Shown here in pieces: positions 43,490-53,154 of a stretch of DNA of 64,000 bases (its first letter is position 1; each line of letters opens with the position of its first letter). Source of the stretch: Rhynchopus sp. YZ270_cl-10 (lineage: Eukaryota > Euglenozoa > Diplonemea > Diplonemida > Diplonemidae); assembly GCA_964035575.1 (NCBI GenBank), contig OZ037916.1, forward strand, positions 310,001-374,000. The letters are read 5' to 3'. The position numbers and the translations under genes were made by a program. Below the pieces are notes generated by a model. It did no database searches and was not told the DNA's origin. It worked only from the letters and a program-made list of their open reading frames with translations.

Positions 43490-45577
43490 TCATTCAATTG
43501 GTGAGGTGGGTATATCGTCATACAGCATCCTCAGCGGCCCGACCCTGGGTTCCATCAACTGCATCAGAGTATCCCTGTTAAGCGAGCAGACATGCTCGAA
43601 CTCTGATGCATTGCCTTGCTCTGCCGGAAACAGGATCCCAAAGCATTTGTACTTATCCTTGTCCAACTCCTTCAGAGAGTTCGCAAATTCCTTCTCCCCC
43701 ACATCGTTCTCCGCCTCTTCTTCATCATACTCCGAGAACCATGTGAACTGTATCTGCACAGCACCACACCACACAGTTCCTCCCTTATGAAAAGGGAGTA
43801 CGCATCTCACCCCTCTCCTGGATTTCTGAGCAAATGCAATATCTCCTGCGTCGACAGCAGCTTGGCAGCGCTGCACATCTTGTAAGCTTCTCACATATTG
43901 GATACTCCCCTTCGGCACTGTCAGCTCATCGTACAGGCACATGTCTTCAAAATCCCTCAACTTATGGAAGTTCCCTCCGGGGAAGTGCCTCGCAAGCGTT
44001 GTCGTCTTACCATCTGGAATGCTCAGCCGTCTTGCTTGCTCGAAGTACATGAACACCTCTGTTGCAAAGGTTGGGGTTAGCACTTGAGTTTGAACATCAT
44101 TCCCGAACATCTGCATGAGAGCATCGCGCAGGGGTATGCTGTCTCCCCCCGTTCTTGCTTCGCTCCACTCCCTCAGGATCATCGGATGCAGAAGGTGTTT
44201 GTTCTCCCGTGTATACAGCCACCCCCTAGTTGCGAGGCACTTCTTTTGTGTGTTATCTAGGTCCTTCCCTTGTAACATGCTCCTGGCAGCGCCCTCGACG
44301 AGTTGACTATCTTCCTCAGAATATTGTCCGGATTGGCTGCACCCACGTATAGTTTGCAGGATACGCCACACATCAAAGGAAAGCATACGATTCAGAGAAC
44401 GTGGTGTCGTCCCACCTTCCTCCCTTAAAGCTTTTGGCAAACCCTCGAGCACGTACTTAGGTGTGGGTGCACAGAGCTTGAAGAGCAGTACAAACATGGG
44501 GTGTCCTCTGATTTGTTCCAACTCAGGATGCACTGCGAACAAAAGGTCTTCTAACTCCTTCTCACTCAGACGTGGGAGTGAAGCTTCAATTGACTGGCGG
44601 ACTGATGACGCATAAGCAGCGTCGAGCAATTCGTTGCTGAAGCCAGAAAACAGGAAAACAAGAGGTGACTTTGTCTTGAACGTTTTGAGATTGTCTGTTT
44701 GCATCACGAGAAGGTCCCGAATCAGATTCCCCAGACTCCGCAAGTGGGTTTCATCGTAACGCAGCAGCGCAGTTTCATTCCCACGCGGGTCTCGCATTTT
44801 CATGAGTTCATCAACACATACAACAAGTGCGGTGCCCTCTTGCATGCCCAGCTTCTCACGGATGTAACGCACAGCATCTTCCTTATTGTCCACCTTCGCT
44901 GCCTGTTCGGCAGAAAGCCCATGGAAGTGCAACAGCTGCTTCCAGAACGTTGTCGCATTTATCGGACCCCACAACGGCCACGGGATAGCATCCGCCTCAG
45001 CATACGTAAATCGGATGAACCTCACCGGCTGCTGTAGCTCCGCCATTGCTGCTGCAACACTCTTCCCGACTTCTGAGTCGGGCGAACACAATTCGTTGTG
45101 CAGACGCGTCTTCCCCATGCCCATTAGCCTCGTGTGGCAGAAGATCTTGGCTCGGGCGCAGGTGCCCCAGCTTTCCGGAACAGTAGCGAAGTCACGATCC
45201 TCTTCATCGCCCACATCCAGAACCCCCTTGAGGTAGCGAAGAATGTCATCGGCAGCCCCGTCCCCGATGTATGGACCCATCTTGAGGATGTCTGTGTCGA
45301 GCCTGTCGTCATAGTCCCAGGTGCGCAGCAGCAGCGGGACTGGATCACCCATCAGGTGTGCTTCCATCGCCTTCACGGCAGTCTGCAGGCTTGTCACGGC
45401 CGCCTTTGTGTTTGTCATGAACTCTCGGATTTCTGCAAGAGCACCTTGATCGGACACATCGTTGGGAGCACTAGACATACTTGAACGGAAAGGGAGCACT
45501 GTGGTATGATGAAATGCTTTGTGTAAAGAGGAAGGGTGGGGGAAACGAAAGGAGTTGTTCAGACGTGCTAAACGCAT
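43490..45577 (-). CDS. P-loop NTPase, RHS/Crinkler-like, copy 1
   Basis: 695 aa in one frame. From MRLARLNNSFRF, the first 33 residues are basic and Ser/Phe-rich, like a targeting peptide; MSSAPNDVSDQG at 45478 is an alternative start. A short coiled coil follows (about 40-75). The NTPase has a Walker A-like MGMGKTRLHNEL at about residue 150, Walker B-like ALVVCVDELMK at about 245, and PLVFLFSGFSNELLDAAYAS at about 290 as a possible sensor. The C-terminal third (ATEVFMYFEQARRL, VRCVLPFHKGGTVWCGAVQIQ, DKYKCFGILFP) resembles, in order of elements, the restriction-nuclease-like ends of RHS/Crinkler proteins; this is inference. It differs from the two paralogues mainly in short variable patches. 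Confidence 0.85.
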   Translation of the reverse strand: MRLARLNNSFRFPHPSSLHKAFHHTTVLPFRSSMSSAPNDVSDQGALAEIREFMTNTKAAVTSLQTAVKAMEAHLMGDPVPLLLRTWDYDDRLDTDILKMGPYIGDGAADDILRYLKGVLDVGDEEDRDFATVPESWGTCARAKIFCHTRLMGMGKTRLHNELCSPDSEVGKSVAAAMAELQQPVRFIRFTYAEADAIPWPLWGPINATTFWKQLLHFHGLSAEQAAKVDNKEDAVRYIREKLGMQEGTALVVCVDELMKMRDPRGNETALLRYDETHLRSLGNLIRDLLVMQTDNLKTFKTKSPLVFLFSGFSNELLDAAYASSVRQSIEASLPRLSEKELEDLLFAVHPELEQIRGHPMFVLLFKLCAPTPKYVLEGLPKALREEGGTTPRSLNRMLSFDVWRILQTIRGCSQSGQYSEEDSQLVEGAARSMLQGKDLDNTQKKCLATRGWLYTRENKHLLHPMILREWSEARTGGDSIPLRDALMQMFGNDVQTQVLTPTFATEVFMYFEQARRLSIPDGKTTTLARHFPGGNFHKLRDFEDMCLYDELTVPKGSIQYVRSLQDVQRCQAAVDAGDIAFAQKSRRGVRCVLPFHKGGTVWCGAVQIQFTWFSEYDEEEAENDVGEKEFANSLKELDKDKYKCFGILFPAEQGNASEFEHVCSLNRDTLMQLMEPRVGPLRMLYDDIPTSPIE

Positions 45578-45609
45578 CTCAGTGAGAAAAAATAAAGACT
45601 GTACAAAGG

Positions 45610-46490
45610 CAGGGAAGTTCCTAAGTGGGACCGAGAACATGAAATTCTGGATTTTAGTTTTTTTTTCCTTTTTTTTTTTCCTTTTTTTCCTTAGGGGGCT
45701 TTCTTGTGGTTTCTGGTGGGTTTCACTGTAGGTGACACACCACCAGTGTGGTGAAATGGTCGAAACTCTCAAAAGCAAGAGTTTTCAGGGGGCAAGAAAA
45801 AAAAATTGACAACAAAATCCTTCACTGTCCAGGGCTGTACCCCCAATTTTTTTTTTGCCTGCGGCGCCATTTTTCATTTTTTGCTCTGCAAAAAAGGGTT
45901 CGTTGGAAGCTAGATTTTTACACTGTACTCAAATTTTTTTGCCTGCGGCGCCATTTATATTATTTTTTGCTCCGCAAAAAGAGAAGTGCAACGCCTCACC
46001 GTTCATCGGCGGAAGCACTGGTTCCACGGGTTATCGAACCCCAGAGAGCACTTCATTGGCATGCACGCGGTTACCGCGAGGGAGCGTGTATGCAGGTACA
46101 AAATCACTGCCCCATCCAAATAATATTCCCAACGTCTTTGGGGATCCCCTTGCATTTTGCAGCCAAAAATGCAACTAGACCAAAGCAAAAAGTTCCGCGC
46201 GAGTGTAGCGCGCCCGGGTTTGGGACCCCTTTTTGAATTTCGAGGGGCGGTTAAAGTGGGCCCAGAATCACAGTTCTGACACTCATTTAGCATTGTGAGC
46301 AACTCACTAGTGGTCGTAACCAAAATTTGTATCAATCAAGAACTTGTCCATTTTCTCGAAATGACCCCACTACAGTGAGGGTAGAGCTCGGAAAGCCCGA
46401 AAAAGGGCAAAAAACCCCACCCAAAAAAAGGAAAAAAACGGGAACATAAATCCAGAATTTTGCTGTTTTTTCCGAGAACAAGGAACAACC
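45610..46490. mobile_element. 881-bp insertion proven by empty sites; 11-bp TSD
   Basis: The paralogous unit 2 reads straight through CTGTACAAAGG into TGTATGAGATAGG (49434 onward). In unit 1 that 11-mer occurs on both sides of the insert, at 45599-45609 and 46491-46501. So the insert and its target duplication can be read by comparison. Ends are weakly inverted (GTTCCT, GAGAACA and AATTCTGGATTT words). Inside are CCTGCGGCGCC blocks (about 45858 and 45943), the AACGCCTCACCGTTCATCGG motif with GGGTT-ATCG-AACCC (about 45988-46064) and a block homologous to 33030-33330. No coding capacity. Confidence 0.85.
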
Positions 46491-46778
46491 CTGTACAAAG
46501 GTGTATGAGATAGGCGAGGTGGCAAAAATATGTGAACAAAAGAAGATGAGGTTTTTGTGTTTCCCTTTTTTCTGGTTTCAAAATTAACGAGAATATGAAT
46601 CGTTTTCAAAAATATAGCAACAAGCAAAATCATGACCTTAAAGCGGGATATCAGAGTTTTTCTGGTTTCTAAACCGCAAAACTTTCTTCTTGAGAAAAAC
46701 AAAAAAATGAGTGAGGATAATCGGTCACTGGGCACCTGGCCCAAGTCTGTTCTCGCAAACCAGAACGAACCCTTTTTT

Positions 46779-49590
46779 GCGGGGGAAATTTAGCAGAGGA
46801 CTCAGTGAACCTCGTGTGTGTGAAGAGAAAAGGGGATTATTAATTACATGATCAAAGGTGCGGTGTTTCGTTCCTTTCTTCCACTGCGTTGTCCCACTTG
46901 CTTTCCTGCAAGCAGACATCTTCGTTATGTTATGAGAGAACAACAATACCATTTTCCCTTGAGCACCCCACATGTTACGTCTTTCGACGGCAGGCAGTAC
47001 TTGGAAAAAACGTGGTTTCGAGGCTCATCAAAATACCACTGTTCAACTTACATTTCCATAAATTACGGGTTGGGTGACTTCCAAATTATTACTGCTTTTC
47101 TTAGACTTGCACAATAATAAGTGATTTTTAAACACGTTCGCATTTCTTACTTCCCGACACCGTTTTTTCAAGCGGTGACAGTAACTGCAATGCAGGGTCT
47201 CAGGTCTGCACATTGCATCGATTCAGTGAGTGAACTGCGAGGTGGCTTTCTGGTCAAACACGACCCAACGTTCTGGGCTTGTTTCGCACAGCTGGTTCAA
47301 TTGCGGGTACATCGGTGTCTTTGCGTTTTGAAGAAGTGAATAACAAAACAGAATAAAAATAATCAGAAAAGTACTTTCATTCGATTGGTGAGGTGGACAG
47401 ATCGTCATACAACATCCTCAGCGGCCCGACCCTGGGTTCCATCAACTGCATCAGAGTATCCCTGTTTAGCGAGCAAACATGCTCGAATTCTGATGCATTG
47501 CCTTGCTCTGCCGGAAACAGGATCCCAAAGCATTTGTACTTATCCTTGTCCAACTCCTTCAGAGAGTTCGCAAATTCCTTCTCCCCCACATCGTTTTCCG
47601 CCTCTTCATCATACTTCGAGAACCATGTGAACTGTATCTGCACAGCACCACACCACACAGTTCCTCCCTTATGAAAAGGGAGTACGCATCTCACCCCTCT
47701 CCTGGTATCATCAGCAAACGCAATATCTCCTGCGTCGACAGCAGCTTGGCAGCGCTGCACATCTTTGAAGTTTCCCACACGTCTGATACTCCCCTTCGGC
47801 AATGTCAGCTCATCGTACAGACACATGTCTTCAAAATCCCTCAACTTATGGAAGTTCCCTCCGGGGAAGTGCCTCGCAAGCGTTGTCGTCGTACCATCTG
47901 GAATGCTCAGCCGTCTTGCTTGCTCGAAGTACATGAACACCTCTGTTGCAAAGGTTGGGGTTATTGTTTGAGTTGTGGCATCACTCCAGAACAAGTTGCT
48001 GAGAGCATCGCGCAGGGGTTTGCTGTCGCCCTCCTTTCTTGCGTCCGCCCACTCCCTCAGGATCATCGGATGCAGAAGGTGTTTGTCCTCCCGTGTATAC
48101 AGCCACCCCCTAGTTGCGAGGCACTTCTTTTGTGTGTCATCTAGGTCCTTCCCTTGTAACATGCTCCTGGCAGCGTCCCCCACGAGTTGACTATCTTCCA
48201 CAGAATATTGTCCGGATTGGCTGCACCCACGTATAGTTTGCAGGATACGCCACATACAAACGGAAAGCATATCATGCAGACCACGTGGTGTTGTCCCACC
48301 TTCCTCCCGTAAAGCTTTTGGCAAACCCTCGAGCACGTACTTAGGTGTGGGTGCACAGAGCTTGAAGAGCAGTACAAACATGGGGTGTCCTCTGATTTGT
48401 TCCAACTCAGGATGCACTGCGAACAAAAGGTCTTCTAACTCCTTCTCACTCAGACGTGGGAGTGAAGCTTCAATTGACTGGCGGCACGATGACGCATAAG
48501 CAGCGTCGAGCAATTCGTTGCTGAAGCCAGAAAACAGGAAAACAAGGGGTACATTTGCCTTGAACGTTCTGATATTGTCTGTTTGCATCATGAGAAGCTC
48601 CTGAATCAGATTCCCCAGACTCCGCAAGTGGGTTTCTTCGCAAGTTTCATCGTAACGCAGATTCATGAGTTCATCAACACATACAACAAGTGCGGTGCCC
48701 TCTTGCATGCCCAGCTTCTCACGGATGTAACGCACAGCATCGTCCTTATTGTCCACCTTCGTTGCTTCTCTTACAGAAAGACCATGGAAGTGCAACAGCT
48801 GCTTCCAGAACGTTGTCGCATTTATCGGACCCTGCAACAAATACGGGATAGTATTTGTTTTAGCATATGTAAATCGGATGAACCTCACCGGCTGCTGTAG
48901 CTCCGCCATTGCTGCTGCAACACTCTTCCCGACTTCTGAGTCGGGCGAACACAATTCGTTGTGCAGACGCGTCTTCCCCATGCCCATTAGCCTCATGTGG
49001 CAGAAGATCTTGGCCCGGGCGCAGCTGCCCCAGCTTTCCGTCGCGAAGTTACGATCCTCTTCATCGCCCACATCCAGAACCCCCTTGAGGTAGCGAAGAA
49101 TCTCATCGGCAGCCCCGTCCCCGATGTATGGACCCATCTTGAGGATGTCTGTGTCGAGTCTGTCATCATAGTCCCAGGTGCGCAGCAGCAGCGGGACTGG
49201 ATCACCCATCAGGTGTGCTTCTATTGCCTTCACGGCAGTCTGCAGGTTTGTCACGGACTCTCGGATTTCTGCAAGAGCACCTTGATCGGACACATCGTTG
49301 GGAGCACTAGACATACTTGAACGGAAAGGGCGCACTGTGGCATGATGAAATGCTTTGTGTAAAGAGGAAGGGTGGAGGAAACGAAAGGAGTTGTTCAAAC
49401 GTGCTAAACGCATCTCAGTGAGAGAAAATAAAGACTGTACAAAGGTGTATGAGATAGGCGAGGTGGCAAAAATATGTGAACAAAAGAAGATGAGGTTTCT
49501 GTGTTTCGCTTTTTTCTGGTTTCGAAATTAACGAGAACATGAATCATATCCAAAAAGATAGCAACAAGCAAAAGCAACTCCTTCAATCAG
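46779..49590 (-). repeat. Tandem unit 2 of the NTPase cluster
   Basis: The second repeat of the cluster, start GCGGGGGAAATTTAGCAGAG. It carries the uninterrupted form of the site that is filled by an insertion in unit 1. Confidence 0.93.
47377..49413 (-). CDS. P-loop NTPase, RHS/Crinkler-like, copy 2
   Basis: 678 aa, one frame, starting MRLARLNNSFRF. Domain order as in copy 1: basic N-terminus, MGMGKTRL Walker A (about residue 135), ALVVCVDELMN Walker B (about 230), PLVFLFSGFSNELLD, and the C-terminal VRCVLPFHKGGTVWCG part. It lacks 11 residues of the N-terminal linker (MTNTKAA region) and has a shorter loop before Walker B's partner helix (NLRYDETCEETHL). Within the NTPase, AKTNTIPYLLQGPIN replaces AEADAIPWPLWGPIN of copy 1 because of a cluster of C-to-T differences on the plus strand at 48848-48870. 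The frame is intact, so the gene is probably functional. Confidence 0.85.
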   Translation of the reverse strand: MRLARLNNSFRFLHPSSLHKAFHHATVRPFRSSMSSAPNDVSDQGALAEIRESVTNLQTAVKAIEAHLMGDPVPLLLRTWDYDDRLDTDILKMGPYIGDGAADEILRYLKGVLDVGDEEDRNFATESWGSCARAKIFCHMRLMGMGKTRLHNELCSPDSEVGKSVAAAMAELQQPVRFIRFTYAKTNTIPYLLQGPINATTFWKQLLHFHGLSVREATKVDNKDDAVRYIREKLGMQEGTALVVCVDELMNLRYDETCEETHLRSLGNLIQELLMMQTDNIRTFKANVPLVFLFSGFSNELLDAAYASSCRQSIEASLPRLSEKELEDLLFAVHPELEQIRGHPMFVLLFKLCAPTPKYVLEGLPKALREEGGTTPRGLHDMLSVCMWRILQTIRGCSQSGQYSVEDSQLVGDAARSMLQGKDLDDTQKKCLATRGWLYTREDKHLLHPMILREWADARKEGDSKPLRDALSNLFWSDATTQTITPTFATEVFMYFEQARRLSIPDGTTTTLARHFPGGNFHKLRDFEDMCLYDELTLPKGSIRRVGNFKDVQRCQAAVDAGDIAFADDTRRGVRCVLPFHKGGTVWCGAVQIQFTWFSKYDEEAENDVGEKEFANSLKELDKDKYKCFGILFPAEQGNASEFEHVCSLNRDTLMQLMEPRVGPLRMLYDDLSTSPIE

Positions 49591-49777
49591 GGGGAAATGA
49601 GAGTTTTTCTGGTTAGCGGGGAAGGGGGGGGGAATGCACAACGGGAGAAGATATTACCACCGGCGTGGGAGGAAAATCGGTCACTGGGCACCCAACCCAA
49701 GTCTGTCCTCGCAAACCAGAACAAACCCTTTTTTGCAGAGTAAAAAATAAAAAATGGATCCGCAAACTGTCAAACCC

Positions 49778-52580
49778 GCGGGGGAAGTTTAGCAGAGGAC
49801 TCAGTGAACCTCGTGTGCGTGAAGAGGAAGGGGATTATTAATTACATTATCAAAGGTGCACTCTTTCGTTCCTTTCTTCCACTGCGTTGTCCCACTTGCT
49901 TTCCTGCAAGCAGACATCTTCGTTATGTTATGAGAGAACAACAATACCACATTCCCTTGAGTACCCCACATGTTACGTCTTTCGACGGCAGGCAGTACTT
50001 GGAAAAAACGTGGTTTCGAGGCTCATCAAAATACCACTGTTCAACTTACATTTCCATAAATTACGGGTTGGGTGACTTCCAAATTATTACTGCTTTTCTT
50101 AGACTTGCACAATAATAAGTGATTTTTAAACACGTTCGCATTTCTTACTTCCCGACACCGTTTTTTCAAGCGGTGACAGTAACTGCAATGCAGGGTCTCA
50201 GGTCTGCACATTGCATCGATTCAGTGAGTGAACTGCGAGGTGGCTTTCTGGTCAAACACGACCCAACGTTCTGGGCTTGTTTCGCACAGCTGGTTCAATT
50301 GCGGGTACATCGGTGTCTTTGCGTTTTGAAGAAGTGAATAACAAAACAGAATAAAAATAATCAGAAAAGTACTTTCATTCGATTGGTGAGGTGGACAGAT
50401 CGTCATACAACATCCTCAGCGGCCCGACCCTGGGTTCCATCAACTGCATCAGAGTATCCCTGTTTAGCGAGCAAACATGCTCGAATTCTGATGCATTGCC
50501 TTGCTCTGCCGGAAACAGGATCCCAAAGCATTTGTACTTATCCTTGTCCAACTCCTTCAGAGAGTTCGCAAATTCCTTCTCCCCCACATCGTTTTCCGCC
50601 TCTTCATCATACTTCGAGAACCATGTGAACTGTATCTGCACAGCACCACACCACACAGTTCCTCCCTTATGAAAAGGGAGTACGCATCTCACCCCTCTCC
50701 TGGTATCATCAGCATATGCAATATCTCCTGCGTCGACAGCAGCTTGGCAACGCTGCACATCTTTGAAGTTTCCCACACGTCTGATACTCCCCTTCGGCAA
50801 TGTCAGCTCATCGTACAGACACATGTCTTCAAAATCCCTCAACTTATGGAAGTTCCCTCCGGGGAAGTGCCTCGCAAGCGTTGTCGTCGTACCATCTGGA
50901 ATGCTCAGCCGTCTTGCTTGCTCGAAGTACATGAACACCTCTGTTGCAAAGGTTGGGGTTTTTGTTGCAGTTGAGGCATCACTCCAGAACAACTCGCTGA
51001 GAGCATTGCGCAGGGGTATGAACTCGTCCTCCGTTCCTGCGTCCGTCCACTCCCTCAGGATCATCGGATGCAGAAGGTGTTTGTTCTCCCGTGTATACAG
51101 CCACCCCCTAGTTGCGAGGCACTTCTTTTGTGTGTCATCTAGGTCCTTCCCTTGTAACATGCTCCTGGCAGCGCCCCCGACGAGTTGACTATCTTCCTCA
51201 GAATATTGTCCGGATTGGCTGCACCCACGTATAATTTGCAGGATACGCCACACATTACCGGAAAGCATATCATCCAGATCACGTGGTGTTGTCCAACACT
51301 TCTCCCTTAAAGCTTTTGGCAAACCCTCGAGCACGTACTTAGGTGTGGGTGCACAGAGCTTGAAGAGCAGTACAAACATAGGGTGTCCTCTGATTTGTTC
51401 CAACTCAGGATGCACTGCGAACAAAAGGTCTTCTAACTCCTTCTCACTCAGACGTGGGAGTGAAGCTTCAATTGACTGGCGGAGCGATGACGCATAAGCA
51501 GCGTCGAGCAATTCGTTGGTGAAGCCAGAAAACAGGAAAACAAGAGGTGACTTTCCCTTGAACGTTTTGAGACTGTATGCTTGCATCGCGAGAAGGTCCC
51601 GAATCAGATCCCCCAGACTCCGCAAGTGGGTTTCATCGTAACGCAGCAGCGCAGTTTTCTTCCCCCATGTTCCTGGCATCTTCATGAGTTCATCAACACA
51701 TACAACAAGCGTGGTGCCCTCTTGCATGCCCAGCTTCTCACGGATGTAACGCACAGCATCGTCCTTATTGTCCACCTTCGCTGCCTCTCTTGCAGAAAGA
51801 CCATGGAAGTGCAACAGCTGCTTCCAGAAAGTTGTCGCATTTATCGGACCCTGCAACGAATACGGGATAGCATCCGCCTCAGCATACGTAAATCGGATGA
51901 ACCTCACCGGCTGCTGTAGCTCCGCCATTGCTGCTGCAACACTCTTCCCGACTTCTGAGTCGGGCGAACACAATTCGTTGTGCAGACGCGTCTTCCCCAT
52001 GCCCATTAGCCTCGTGTGGCAGAAGATCTTGGCCCGGGCGCAGCCAGCCCCGCTTGCCATAAAAGTAGCGAAGTTACGATCCTCTTCATCGCCCACATCC
52101 AGAACCCCCTTGAGGTAGCGAAGAATGTCATCGGCAGCCCCGTCCCCGATGTATGGACCCATCTTGAGGATGTCTGTGTCGAGTCTGTCGTCATAGTCCC
52201 AGGTGCGCAGCAGCAGCGGGACTGGATCACCCATCAGGTGTGCTTCTATTGCCTTCACAGCTGCCTTTGTGTTTGTCATGAACTCTCGAATTTCTGCAAG
52301 AGCACCTTGATCGGACACATCGTTGGGAGCACTAGACATACTTGAACGGAAAGGGAGTACTGTGGTATGATGAAATGCTTTGTGTAAAGAGGAAGGGGGA
52401 AGGAAACGAAAGGAGTTGTTCAAACGTGCTAAACGCATCTCCAGATACACGTGTATGAGATAGGCGAGGTGTGGCGGGGACCGTAACAAAAGAACAAAAG
52501 AAGATGAGGTTTCTGTGTTTCCCTTTTTTTTTGGTTTCTAAAATAACGAGAATATGAATCATATCCAAAAAATATAGCAA
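49778..52580 (-). repeat. Tandem unit 3 of the NTPase cluster
   Basis: The third repeat, start GCGGGGGAAGTTTAGCAGAG. Its downstream flank and the 3' third of the gene are nearly identical to unit 2, while parts of its 5' half agree better with unit 1. That mosaic is typical of gene conversion. Confidence 0.93.
50375..52438 (-). CDS. P-loop NTPase, RHS/Crinkler-like, copy 3
   Basis: 687 aa from MRLARLNNSFRF (the frame extends 17 more residues upstream, not shared by the others). Walker A MGMGKTRL, Walker B TLVVCVDELMK, PLVFLFSGFTNELLD and the C-terminal VRCVLPFHKGG segment are all present. The N-terminal linker lacks the TSLQTAV part that copy 1 has. Variable patches read FMASGAGCARA, AIPYSLQGPIN, KMPGTWGKKTALLR, REKCWTTPRDLDDMLSGN and TDAGTEDEFIPLRNALSELF. 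The last 200 residues equal copy 2 almost exactly. Intact frame. Confidence 0.85.
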   Translation of the reverse strand: MRLARLNNSFRFLPPSSLHKAFHHTTVLPFRSSMSSAPNDVSDQGALAEIREFMTNTKAAVKAIEAHLMGDPVPLLLRTWDYDDRLDTDILKMGPYIGDGAADDILRYLKGVLDVGDEEDRNFATFMASGAGCARAKIFCHTRLMGMGKTRLHNELCSPDSEVGKSVAAAMAELQQPVRFIRFTYAEADAIPYSLQGPINATTFWKQLLHFHGLSAREAAKVDNKDDAVRYIREKLGMQEGTTLVVCVDELMKMPGTWGKKTALLRYDETHLRSLGDLIRDLLAMQAYSLKTFKGKSPLVFLFSGFTNELLDAAYASSLRQSIEASLPRLSEKELEDLLFAVHPELEQIRGHPMFVLLFKLCAPTPKYVLEGLPKALREKCWTTPRDLDDMLSGNVWRILQIIRGCSQSGQYSEEDSQLVGGAARSMLQGKDLDDTQKKCLATRGWLYTRENKHLLHPMILREWTDAGTEDEFIPLRNALSELFWSDASTATKTPTFATEVFMYFEQARRLSIPDGTTTTLARHFPGGNFHKLRDFEDMCLYDELTLPKGSIRRVGNFKDVQRCQAAVDAGDIAYADDTRRGVRCVLPFHKGGTVWCGAVQIQFTWFSKYDEEAENDVGEKEFANSLKELDKDKYKCFGILFPAEQGNASEFEHVCSLNRDTLMQLMEPRVGPLRMLYDDLSTSPIE

Positions 52581-52583
52581 CAA

Positions 52584-53154
52584 GCATTACAAAAAAAAAT
52601 TGTTTCTGAAAAAAAAATGAACATCAAAAGAACTCTAATAAAAGAAAGAAAGCAAGAAAGAGGCCTACTCTCTCCACTATTCTCCTCAAAAATATGGGAT
52701 TTTTGTCCCTCTTTTTCGTTGGTTACGATTTGTATGACACCCGCCCCCCCAACCCCGTGATTCCCATTTTTTCCCTGAGCCCCGTTTTCGACTGTCGCTA
52801 AGTGCTTTGCTGGATGATCTGTGGTTGTGTTAGTTGATAATAAATGTTAAAAAAGATCACTACCACAAAAATAAAAAAGGTACGTTATTACTCCCAATGT
52901 TTGCCCAAAAGCAAAAAGGGCACACATAACCTGGAAAAATGGAGAATGCGTCGCTATTCATTGAAGCAACATTGTGTATCAATGGTACGTTCCTATGCTA
53001 TCCCATTATTGATGCAGCCGTGACCCCACTGTACGATGACGGACTCATATGAAATATTATTTGAGACAAAAAAAAAAATCAAAAAGTGATTGTGGCTGAA
53101 TGGGGTGGTGCGAATCACCCACCTTCAGACACACCAAAAAGGGTCATTATATTA
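52584..53154. other. Intergenic DNA between NTPase cluster and CDC45
   Basis: No gene. It holds a degenerate GATGCAGCCGTGACCCCACT motif (about 53011-53055) and, directly after the CDC45 stop, a worn MITE with TTGTGGCTGAATGGGGTGG and CCACCTTCAGACACACCA arms (about 53091-53135). Confidence 0.5.

Larger units (their letters stand above)
42891..46575 (-). repeat. Tandem unit 1 of the NTPase cluster (with an insertion)
   Basis: Starts at GCGGGGGAAGTTTAGCAGAG. The downstream flank (42891-43489), gene and upstream flank match units 2 (46779-49590) and 3 (49778-52580) almost base for base. Unit 1 is longer because of an 881-bp insertion at 45610-46490. Confidence 0.93.

Noticed and set aside
47385-48190. 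Plus-strand frames of 70-213 aa opposite the three NTPase genes
   Set aside because: They recur only because the genes are duplicated, and their frames break at the variable patches.
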